Shown piece after piece: positions 1 through 5,449 of a DNA stretch of 10,683 bases. A program made the position numbers and the translations under genes. Each line of letters begins with the position of its first letter. Within the stretch, counting starts at the first letter, position 1. The stretch is from the NCBI GenBank assembly GCA_944353735.1, contig CALVPU010000238.1, positions 1 through 10,683 on the forward strand, read 5' to 3'. A model generated the notes under the pieces. It was not told where the DNA came from. It did not search any database and worked only from the letters and a program-made list of their open reading frames with translations. The DNA comes from an uncultured Eubacteriales bacterium (GTDB taxonomy: Bacteria; Bacillota; Clostridia; Christensenellales; Aristaeellaceae).

Positions 1-1168
1 GGTCGTAGGCGTCGGCGACGCGGGCAAAGAATTCGTCCCGCTCGCGCTCGAGCCGGTCGAGCGGCGCGCCCTGCGCGGCCCGCCGGCGCGCCTCCGCGCG
101 GTCGATGTCGAACAGCAGCGTGCGGTCCGGCGTCACCGCCTCCGCAGCCGCTCCATTTATTTGACGTATAAAGTCCTCTCCAAGTTCACGCCCGAACGCC
201 TGATAGGCGACACTCGAGTCCAAAAAGCGGTCGCAGAGCACGATTTTTCCCGCCTGCAGCGCTGGCAGCAACACCGAGCGCACGTGCTCAATGCGCGCCG
301 CGGCGTACAGAAGCGCCTCGCACTGCGCCGACATGCCGCGCGAATCGAGGCTGAGGATCACCTCGCGGATGCGCTCGGCGATGGGACAGCCGCCCGGCTC
401 GCGCGTGGAAAGCACCTCGTAGCCGCGCTGCGACAGCCAGTCCGCCAGCATGCGCAGCTGCGTGGACTTGCCGCAGCCGTCGACGCCCTCGAAGGTGATC
501 ATCCGCCCGCGCGGGCGCTCTTCGGGTGCGAGCAGGTGCGCGGTGAGCGCCGCCACGTCGGCGGCGATGAAGTCCGCGCCGGCGTCCTCCAATTCGGCGC
601 GCTCGCCATAGCCGTAGGCGACGCCCACGGCGTGCATGCCCAGCGCGCGTCCGGCGGCGACGTCGTACATGCGGTCGCCGACCATGCACGCCCGGGCGGG
701 ATCCGCGCCCTCCGGCAGCGCCGCCAGCAGCTGGGCACGCTTGTCCGCGGAGCGGTTTTCCATCGTCGTGCCGGCGACGCGGTCAAAGCAGCCGGCGAGG
801 CCGAAGTGCTCGAGGATGCGCACGAGAAACGCCTCGGGCTTTGCCGAAGCCACCGCCACCCACGCGCCCGAGCGCCTCAGCGCCCGCAGCAGCGGGGCGA
901 TGCCGGGATAGATGCGCGCCTCGAAGAGGCCGACGTCGCTGTAGCGCACGCGATAGAGCTCCACCGCGCGCTGGGCGTCGGCGGCGTTCAGTCCGCAGAG
1001 CTTCTGAAAGCTCTCGTACAGCGGCGGGCCCACAAAGCGCCGCAGCACGTCGTCGCCCGGCGCGGCTTTTCCCAGCTGCTCCATCGCCCAGCGGGCGCTG
1101 CGCACAATGCCCTCGCCACTTTCGGCGATCGTCCCGTCAAAGTCGAACAGCACCGTCTCGAATTTCAC
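1..1168 (-). CDS. tmk: HAD phosphatase-thymidylate kinase fusion (3' end beyond window)
   Basis: One uninterrupted minus-strand frame encodes two enzymes. Residues 1-222 are a Gph/5'-nucleotidase-like HAD domain: motif I DFDGT at 9-13 (nucleophile D9), a GPPL cap motif typical of this group, ASAKPE as motif II/III region, and motif IV GDRMYD at 164-169. Residues 223-389 are thymidylate kinase (dTMP + ATP to dTDP): P-loop GVDGCGKST at 228-236, EPGG at 257-260, and the DRFLDSS dTMP-binding signature at 313-319 followed by AYQ. The lid arginines and a FFxRV segment follow just before the edge. About 40 C-terminal residues of Tmk are missing because the window stops. I checked the frame across the junction near 500-760 and found no stop. 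The internal Met223 where a free Tmk would begin has no good ribosome binding site, so a true fusion is likelier than two genes. The HAD substrate is unknown; a nucleotide or phosphoglycolate is possible. The GTG start is explained in the next entry. Confidence 0.9.
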   Translation of the reverse strand, partial: MKFETVLFDFDGTIAESGEGIVRSARWAMEQLGKAAPGDDVLRRFVGPPLYESFQKLCGLNAADAQRAVELYRVRYSDVGLFEARIYPGIAPLLRALRRSGAWVAVASAKPEAFLVRILEHFGLAGCFDRVAGTTMENRSADKRAQLLAALPEGADPARACMVGDRMYDVAAGRALGMHAVGVAYGYGERAELEDAGADFIAADVAALTAHLLAPEERPRGRMITFEGVDGCGKSTQLRMLADWLSQRGYEVLSTREPGGCPIAERIREVILSLDSRGMSAQCEALLYAAARIEHVRSVLLPALQAGKIVLCDRFLDSSVAYQAFGRELGEDFIRQINGAAAEAVTPDRTLLFDIDRAEARRRAAQGAPLDRLERERDEFFARVADAYD

Positions 1169-1180
1169 GCGCATCCTCCC
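1166..1180 (-). promoter_or_regulatory. Ribosome binding site deciding a GTG start for the HAD-Tmk fusion
   Basis: On the minus strand GGGAGG (1175-1180) directly abuts an ATG (1172-1174), leaving no spacer. Two codons further in, a GTG at 1166-1168 sits 6 bases from the SD. The GTG start gives an N terminus of MKFETVLFDFDGT, which matches the usual HAD length before motif I. I therefore prefer GTG; the ATG start would add only two residues. Confidence 0.65.
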
Positions 1181-1209
1181 GTTCCGGGCGCACTGCGCCC
1201 AGTTTGCTG

Positions 1210-1237
1210 ATGTTATTGTACCAAAACAATGTGACAA
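1210..1237 (-). promoter_or_regulatory. Candidate sigma-A promoter for the HAD-Tmk fusion
   Basis: On the minus strand TTGTCA (1232-1237, 5/6 to the -35 consensus) is followed after 16 bases by TAACAT (1210-1215, 4/6 to the -10). A start near 1203 would leave a leader of about 25-30 bases before the SD. The region is AT-rich in otherwise very GC-rich DNA. A 5-bp inverted repeat, ATTGT-N6-ACAAT (1215-1219 and 1226-1230), lies between the two boxes and could be an operator. The -10 is weak, so this is tentative. Confidence 0.35.
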
Positions 1238-1309
1238 TCCGCGTACGCCGAAGTGATATTTGCCCGCAAACTCTTTCCCTGCGGGCGGCGCCGCACGCGC
1301 GCGCCGGGC

Positions 1310-1338
1310 TTGACAGCGGCGGCGGCGGCACGTATAAT
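1310..1338 (+). promoter_or_regulatory. Consensus sigma-A promoter of the TSCPD operon
   Basis: TTGACA at 1310-1315 and TATAAT at 1333-1338 are both perfect matches, separated by 17 bases, the optimal spacing. The transcript should start near 1345, giving an untranslated leader of about 53 bases before the ATG at 1398. It points away from the divergent HAD-Tmk gene. The spacer is mostly GGC repeats. Confidence 0.85.
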
Positions 1339-1397
1339 AATGTAATGGAGCGCGCGCCCTCGCGGCGCCGCCATATCTCTTGAACGGAGGCATACCA

Positions 1398-1649
1398 ATG
1401 TTTCGCTATACCACCCACGGCACCTGCTCGCGCCAGATCCTCATCGACGTCGACGGCGACGTCGTCCGCCACGTCGAGTTCATCGGCGGCTGCGCCGGCA
1501 ACACGCAGGGCGTCGCCCGTCTGGCGGAGGGCATGAAGATCGGCGAGGTCATCAAGCGCTGCAAGGGCATCCAGTGCCGCGCGGGCACGTCCTGTCCCGA
1601 CCAGCTCGCCCGCGCGCTCGAGGAGCTCGAGGCGAGCCGCAACGCATGA
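1398..1649 (+). CDS. TSCPD domain-containing protein (TIGR03905-like)
   Basis: The 83-residue product matches the small TSCPD family common in Clostridia, whose biochemical role is not established. The family signature is seen as AGTSCPDQLARAL at residues 62-74. Five cysteines, C10, C32, C55, C60 and C66, are arranged as in the family and could bind a metal or cluster; that is an inference. A GGCAGN turn lies at 30-35. TSCPD domains also occur at the C terminus of some adenosylcobalamin-dependent ribonucleotide reductases, but nothing here ties this stand-alone copy to that enzyme. GGAGG at 1386-1390, 7 bases upstream, selects the ATG at 1398; an in-frame TTG at 1380 has no such site. The gene follows a perfect promoter, and its stop overlaps the next start (ATGA at 1646-1649), so the two are translationally coupled. 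Confidence 0.88.
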   Translation: MFRYTTHGTCSRQILIDVDGDVVRHVEFIGGCAGNTQGVARLAEGMKIGEVIKRCKGIQCRAGTSCPDQLARALEELEASRNA

Positions 1650-2257
1650 ACCGCCGGCGCGGCGATTCGCCCAGCTTGCGCGCGCCCAGCGCGCCGCGCA
1701 CGCGCGTGCCGCGCACCGCGCTGAGCCTGGCACTCTGCCTGCTGCTGCCGCCCATAGGGCTGGCGTACCTGTGGCGGCTGGGCGTGTTCCGCCCCCGCGG
1801 GCGCATGCTGCTGACCGCGCTCGCCACGGTGGAAATGGCGGTGTTCGCCGCGCTGATGATGCCGCGCGCCACGCTCGAGTCCGCGCCCCTGCCCGTGCCG
1901 GGCACGCCCGCGCGCGTCACCCCCGCGCCGGAGGGCGAGGTGCGCACGGCGCTGTCGAACATCGACGAGATCCTGCGCGCCGAGCAGGCCCCCGCGCCGG
2001 ACACCGGCGACGAGCCCAGCCTCATCTCCCGCATGAACGCCGAGCAGGACGACGCCATACTCGACACCATCGTCTACGCCGTCTACGGCGACGGCGCGCG
2101 CTATTACCACAGCCAGCCCGTGTGCGGCAACCAGTCCAACCGCCGCGCGCTGACCCTCGGCGAAGCCATTGCCGAGCGCCTCGGCGCCTGCCCGGACTGC
2201 GATCCGCCCGTGTACACCATGGCGATTCCCGCGCCGACCGCCACGCCCGGCGCCTGA
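1646..2257 (+). CDS. Small membrane protein with C-terminal Cys/His metal-binding-like motif
   Basis: I do not recognise a named family. The 203-residue product has an Arg-rich N terminus (1-23), two hydrophobic segments (about 24-43 and 54-72), a Pro/Ala-rich linker (about 73-135), and a compact C-terminal module with His155, Cys160, Cys182 and Cys185 (H-x4-C-x21-C-x2-C). That module resembles the small Ada-like zinc-binding tails (YHxxxC ... CxxC) attached to some nucleases and ComEC-like proteins, so zinc binding is a reasonable inference. Topology is unclear because the loop between the segments (44-53) is also Arg-rich. The start at 1646 is chosen because its ATGA overlaps the TSCPD stop and purine-rich GAGG/AGGCGAG sequences lie just upstream; the frame stays open to 1574 but inside the TSCPD gene. 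Co-translation with the TSCPD protein suggests a shared task, which the sequence does not reveal. Confidence 0.75.
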   Translation: MNRRRGDSPSLRAPSAPRTRVPRTALSLALCLLLPPIGLAYLWRLGVFRPRGRMLLTALATVEMAVFAALMMPRATLESAPLPVPGTPARVTPAPEGEVRTALSNIDEILRAEQAPAPDTGDEPSLISRMNAEQDDAILDTIVYAVYGDGARYYHSQPVCGNQSNRRALTLGEAIAERLGACPDCDPPVYTMAIPAPTATPGA

Positions 2258-2313
2258 AAGCGCAATTGTGACGCCGCCGGGCGAAAAGTCTCAGGAAAGT
2301 CATAATTCTACCC

Positions 2314-2342
2314 TTGACCTGCCGCAAGAACCATTTTATCAT
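2314..2342 (+). promoter_or_regulatory. Sigma-A promoter of the zinc-ribbon gene
   Basis: TTGACC (2314-2319, 5/6) and TATCAT (2337-2342, 5/6) are separated by 17 bases. The predicted start near 2349 gives a leader of about 50 bases to the ATG at 2399. The region from about 2295 to 2380 is noticeably AT-rich. The -10 lies in the centre of the inverted repeat described next. Confidence 0.65.
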
Positions 2343-2370
2343 GTAAAATAGAATGGTTCTGTGTTTTTAT
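2327..2370 (+). terminator. AT-rich dyad: terminator of the TSCPD operon and/or operator over the -10
   Basis: AGAACCATT (2327-2335) and AATGGTTCT (2352-2360) form a perfect 9-bp inverted repeat. The 16-base loop contains a smaller overlapping palindrome, ATTTTA-TCATG-TAAAAT (2333-2349). GTGTTTTTAT follows directly, so RNA coming from the upstream operon could form a moderately stable hairpin plus U-tract and terminate. The dyad also encloses the -10 of the downstream promoter and its start point, which is where a repressor would bind. A transcript starting near 2349 contains only the right arm. The sequence cannot separate the two roles. Confidence 0.55.
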
Positions 2371-2398
2371 AACGCAGTTTGTCAGAGGAGGACAGAAT

Positions 2399-3910
2399 AT
2401 GTTTTGCTCGAAATGCGGAAAAACGCTGCCGCCGGACGGCGACAAATGCCCGGCATGCGGACTTCCCATCGGCGAGAGCCGGTTTGACGGTTCGCCGCAC
2501 ACCTCCGCACAGGCGCACATCCTCCCGGGAGACGACGTCCATCAGGTGATGACGCAGACCTACACCCGGACCAACTACACCACCATGGGCGACGCCGACC
2601 CCAGCGGCGACGTCGATTCCCGCACGACCTACCGCCCCGCCTACGGCGGCGACGCCATGCCCGAGGACCTGCACCGCGACATGCGCGCGGCGGTCGACGC
2701 CATGGACGCCGAGCCGGAGGAGGACGAACTGCCGCCGGACCTCTCCCCCGAGGCGCGCGAGTCCATCGACGCGCTCGACGAGGAGCTGCAGATGGACAGC
2801 GTGGACCTGTCCCAGTTCCGCGCCCAGCCGATTGAGTCCGAGGGCCAGTCCGGCATCAGCTCCGACGTCAGCGAGCTGATTCAGCAGCTGGAATCGGAGC
2901 CCGCCAAAAAGACCGCGCGCCGCAAGGGCGCCGCTTACGGCGAATACGGCGACGAGGCGGCGGCGGACGGCGCGCAGGGCGGCGACGCGGCGCAGGGCGA
3001 ACAGCCCGAGGTGTTCAACGACATCGACGAGGAGGAGTTCGAGGAGCTTCGCCATTCCAACTTCAGCCTCAAACAGCTGCTCAAGGTGCTCATCGCGCTG
3101 ATCGTCGCGGCGGCGCTGATCGTCGGCGCGCTGATGTGGTTCCGCTACATCCGCAGCAACCAGACGTCCTCGCCGATCGAGAACGTGCGCGAGGAGCTCT
3201 ACGACAGCGGCCTGGCGCTGATCCAGCAGCACGCCGCGCCCGAGCACACCGAGCAGATGCTCACGCTGGTCTCCTCCAGCGGCGTGACGGCGCTGACCCC
3301 GCAGCTGCAGGCTTCCGCCGCCGAGGTCGAGGCGCTGCTGCCCGAGGACGCCACGGAAAACGAGCAGCTGTTCGTCGACGCGCTGGAGAGCATCGAATCC
3401 AACATCGCCAACTGCATCACCTCCGACGCGCTGGCGCTCAGCCGTCAGGATACCGCCGCCGCGGCGGAATCCGACACGCGCTGGGCGGTCGTCAACAACG
3501 CCATCGCCATGCTCGAATCCGCCAAGTCCGCCACCGAGCTGACCGCCATCCTCAACGGCGATCAGATCGAGGTGCCCAGCGCCGAGCCGACGCCCTCGCC
3601 GACGCCGCAGCCGGTAAACTACAACACCCGCTCGCGCGGCGACGTGTCCGACGAGGTGCTGGAGATGCAGAACCGCCTGTACGAGCTCGGCTGGCTGCTC
3701 GACGACCGCGACGGCAACTTCGGCACGCAGACGCAGACCGCCGTGAAGATGTTCCAGCAGGCGGCGGGTCTGGAGGTTACCGGCATCGCCGACAGCGCCA
3801 CGCTGAACGCCCTCTACGCCGACAACGCCCCCTCGACGCTCTACGCCGAAGGCGCCACCGCCGGCGAGACCACCCCCGCGCCCGAAGCGACGCCTTCGCC
3901 CGCGGCATAA
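2399..3910 (+). CDS. Zinc-ribbon, single-TM protein with extracellular peptidoglycan-binding domain
   Basis: The product has 503 residues. Residues 3-20 form a rubredoxin-like zinc ribbon (C3, C6, C17, C20; CxxC-x10-CxxC). Residues 25-220 are acidic, low-complexity and probably disordered, with DE-rich stretches. One transmembrane helix lies at about 225-252, flanked by Lys outside-in (KQLLK) and Arg (RYIRS). Then come a helical region (about 255-395), a Pro/Thr linker, a PG_binding_1-type repeat (about 412-478, with LYELGWL, DGNFGTQT and AVKMFQQ), and a Thr/Pro/Ala-rich tail. The Zn ribbon should be cytoplasmic and the wall-binding domain outside, linking an inner partner to peptidoglycan. 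No catalytic domain is visible, so an anchoring or sensing role is an inference. AGAGGAGG (2384-2391), 7 bases before the ATG, fixes the start. It has its own promoter upstream and a strong terminator downstream, so it is probably monocistronic. Confidence 0.85.
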   Translation: MFCSKCGKTLPPDGDKCPACGLPIGESRFDGSPHTSAQAHILPGDDVHQVMTQTYTRTNYTTMGDADPSGDVDSRTTYRPAYGGDAMPEDLHRDMRAAVDAMDAEPEEDELPPDLSPEARESIDALDEELQMDSVDLSQFRAQPIESEGQSGISSDVSELIQQLESEPAKKTARRKGAAYGEYGDEAAADGAQGGDAAQGEQPEVFNDIDEEEFEELRHSNFSLKQLLKVLIALIVAAALIVGALMWFRYIRSNQTSSPIENVREELYDSGLALIQQHAAPEHTEQMLTLVSSSGVTALTPQLQASAAEVEALLPEDATENEQLFVDALESIESNIANCITSDALALSRQDTAAAAESDTRWAVVNNAIAMLESAKSATELTAILNGDQIEVPSAEPTPSPTPQPVNYNTRSRGDVSDEVLEMQNRLYELGWLLDDRDGNFGTQTQTAVKMFQQAAGLEVTGIADSATLNALYADNAPSTLYAEGATAGETTPAPEATPSPAA

Positions 3911-3923
3911 CGCCCGCTCCCCT

Positions 3924-3969
3924 GCGGGGCGTCCCCCGGCATCCGCCGGCGCGCGGACGCCCCGCTTTT
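3924..3969 (+). terminator. Rho-independent terminator after the zinc-ribbon gene
   Basis: GCGGGGCGTCC (3924-3934) and GGACGCCCCGC (3955-3965) pair as a perfect 11-bp stem. The loop holds a second 5-bp stem (CCGGC-ATCC-GCCGG, 3936-3949). TTTT follows at 3966-3969, then CGTTT. The hairpin begins 13 bases after the TAA of the upstream gene. Only about 26 bases separate it from the SD of the next gene, with no recognisable promoter between. Confidence 0.85.
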
Positions 3970-4009
3970 CGTTTCCGCTCTTTTCTCCCGATGCGAAGGA
4001 GGCGCAGCC

Positions 4010-4918
4010 ATGACCCAACCCATCGTCGCGCTGATCTACGATTTCGACAAGACGCTGTCGCCCAAGGACATGCAGGAATACTCGTTTCTGCCGGGCATCC
4101 GCGTGGAACCGGAGCGCTTCTGGGGACTGTGCGCCGACTTCGCGCAGGACCACCAGATGGACGGCGTGCTCACGTACATGTACCTGATGAAGAAGATGGC
4201 GCAGGGCGAGCTGGACCTGTCGCGCGAGAAGCTGCGCGAGCTGGGCCGTGACGTCGCCTTCTTCCCCGGCGTGGAGACGTGGTTCGACCGCATCAACGCC
4301 ATCGGCGCGCAGAACGGCGTCGCCGTCGAGCACTACATCATCTCCTCCGGCCTGACCGAGATCATCCAGGGCTCCGCCATCGGCGACAAGTTCAAGGCGG
4401 TGTTCGCCGCCTCGTTCTGTTACGACGCCGCCGGACAGCCCGTCTGGCCCTCCACGGCGGTCAACTATACCAACAAGACGCAGTATCTGTTCCGCATCAA
4501 CAAGGGCATACTCGACGTCACCAACGACCGCGACCTCAACGCCTTCACGCCGGAATACATGCGCCGCATTCCCTTCACGAACATGATCTACGTCGGCGAC
4601 GGCCTCACCGACGTGCCCTGGATGAAGATGACCAAGCAGAAGGGCGGCTATTCGATCGTCGTCCACGCGCCGGGCAAGGACGAGATGGCGGACGACATGC
4701 TGCTGCAGGGCCGCGTGGACTTCTCCGTACCCGCCGACTACTCGGAGGGCAGCGAGATCGAACAGATCGTCACCATGCTGATGCGCCGCATACTCGCCAC
4801 GCACGAGCTGTCGCTGCGCCACGCCCAGCAGCTGCAGCGCGCCCAGCGCCGCCGCGGGCACAACCTGCCGCTCAACTTTCCCATGCGCGGCGGGCTGGCG
4901 GAAGAGGCGCCGGAATGA
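4010..4918 (+). CDS. HAD-superfamily phosphatase (phosphoserine phosphatase-like)
   Basis: The 302-residue product is a HAD hydrolase of the phosphoserine-phosphatase-like type. Motif I is DFDKT at 11-15 (nucleophile D11, acid/base D13), motif II is ISSG with S112/S113, and motif IV is GDGLTD at 196-201. A lysine in the NKTQYLFRINKG stretch is the likely motif III. About 95 residues between motifs I and II would form a helical C1-type cap. An Arg/Gln-rich tail follows about residue 255. The substrate cannot be read from sequence; a small phosphorylated metabolite is the family norm. AAGGAGG (3996-4002), 7 bases upstream, fixes the ATG. It is unrelated in detail to the HAD domain of the Tmk fusion (DFDKT versus DFDGT, different cap). 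With a terminator just upstream and no promoter seen, it may depend on read-through or an unrecognised promoter. The DUF3795 gene follows 71 bases later. Confidence 0.85.
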   Translation: MTQPIVALIYDFDKTLSPKDMQEYSFLPGIRVEPERFWGLCADFAQDHQMDGVLTYMYLMKKMAQGELDLSREKLRELGRDVAFFPGVETWFDRINAIGAQNGVAVEHYIISSGLTEIIQGSAIGDKFKAVFAASFCYDAAGQPVWPSTAVNYTNKTQYLFRINKGILDVTNDRDLNAFTPEYMRRIPFTNMIYVGDGLTDVPWMKMTKQKGGYSIVVHAPGKDEMADDMLLQGRVDFSVPADYSEGSEIEQIVTMLMRRILATHELSLRHAQQLQRAQRRRGHNLPLNFPMRGGLAEEAPE

Positions 4919-4935
4919 GCGCTGGAATGAGCGCT
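4912..4935 (+). repeat. 12-bp perfect tandem duplication across the HAD stop codon
   Basis: GGAATGAGCGCT occurs twice in direct succession (4912-4923, 4924-4935), followed by a partial third GGA. The first copy contains the TGA stop of the HAD phosphatase. It looks like a replication-slippage duplication. A 15-residue frame starting at the overlapping ATG (4915-4962) runs through it, with GAGG at 4904-4907 seven bases ahead; translation of this short frame is possible but unsupported. Confidence 0.8.
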
Positions 4936-4989
4936 GGATTCGCGGCGCGAGCCGCTCGATAAGCGCCGTCAAAGGAGGTTTCCTGTCCC

Positions 4990-5322
4990 ATGGAAAACAG
5001 AATCGCCTACTGCGGGCTGGACTGCGCGGCGTGCGACGCCTATCTGGCGACGCTGCGCGACGATCAGGCGCTGCGCGAGCGCACTGCAAAGCTGTGGTCC
5101 GAGCTCAACCATGCGGTCATCCTGCCCGAGGACATTTGCTGCGAAGGCTGCCGCGAGGACGGCGTCAAGACCGCGTTCTGCAACCACCTCTGCCCGATTC
5201 GCAAGTGCGCGCGCCAGCGCGGCGCGGCAACCTGCGGCGACTGCGCGGAACTCGAAACCTGCCCGACCGTCGGCGCGATTTTCGCCAACAACCCCGGCGC
5301 GCGCCAAAACCTGCGCCCCTGA
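4990..5322 (+). CDS. DUF3795 cysteine-rich protein
   Basis: The 110-residue product matches DUF3795, a small Cys-rich family of unknown function common in anaerobic bacteria and archaea. The N-terminal signature AYCGLDCAACDAY is at residues 6-18. Twelve cysteines (8, 12, 15, 50, 51, 54, 64, 68, 73, 82, 85, 91) are arranged as CxxxCxxC, CCxxC, CxxxC, CxxC and singles, including the typical CPIRKCA segment at 68-74. Such spacing suggests zinc or iron-sulfur binding, an inference; no signal peptide or membrane segment is present. AAAGGAGG (4971-4978) lies 11 bases before the ATG, slightly long but clear. It follows the HAD phosphatase on the same strand with no terminator between, so the two probably share a transcript. 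It is convergent with the response-regulator gene. Confidence 0.85.
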   Translation: MENRIAYCGLDCAACDAYLATLRDDQALRERTAKLWSELNHAVILPEDICCEGCREDGVKTAFCNHLCPIRKCARQRGAATCGDCAELETCPTVGAIFANNPGARQNLRP

Positions 5323-5338
5323 GCGCGCCCGCATCCCT

Positions 5339-5359
5339 CCGGCGCAAGGCCTGCGCCGG
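5339..5359. terminator. GC-rich hairpin downstream of DUF3795 gene
   Basis: CCGGCGCA (5339-5346) and TGCGCCGG (5352-5359) form a perfect 8-bp stem with a 5-base loop. It starts 17 bases after the DUF3795 stop. There is no U-tract on either strand, so termination is plausible but unproven. Confidence 0.4.
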
Positions 5360-5370
5360 CACGGGATATT

Positions 5371-5412
5371 GCAACCCCCTGCGCTTATGCACAAGCGCAG
5401 GGGGGTGGTTGC
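5371..5412. terminator. Strong hairpin between convergent genes, possible bidirectional terminator
   Basis: CCCCCTGCGCTT (5375-5386) and AAGCGCAGGGGG (5393-5404) pair as a perfect 12-bp stem with the loop ATGCAC. GCAA (5371-5374) can extend it by pairing with TTGC (5409-5412) across a 4-base bulge. It sits midway between the stop of the DUF3795 gene (plus) and the stop of the response regulator (minus), the expected place for a shared terminator. Neither strand has a run of T directly after it. Confidence 0.55.
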
Positions 5413-5449
5413 AGCAGGTTGAAAAAGCCATTGCGGTTCCCTCGGCCTG

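Noticed and set aside
161..1210. Plus-strand open frame opposite the HAD-Tmk fusion
   Set aside because: The minus strand carries all HAD and Tmk motifs; the plus frame is Arg/Ala/His-rich with no domain or ribosome binding site.
1316..1332. GGC-rich stretch in the promoter spacer as a repeat element
   Set aside because: It is only a short GC-rich run inside a 17-base spacer, not a repeat array.
3136..4251. Plus-strand +1-type frame spanning the zinc-ribbon gene end and the HAD gene start
   Set aside because: It crosses a strong terminator and two better-supported genes and its product is almost all Arg/Ala/Gly.
2339..5089. Very long minus-strand open frame (about 916 codons) opposite the zinc-ribbon, HAD and DUF3795 genes
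   Set aside because: It is antisense to three genes with clear motifs and ribosome binding sites. Its translation is a monotonous Arg/Gly/Val/Leu/His mix without domains, as expected opposite GC-rich coding DNA.
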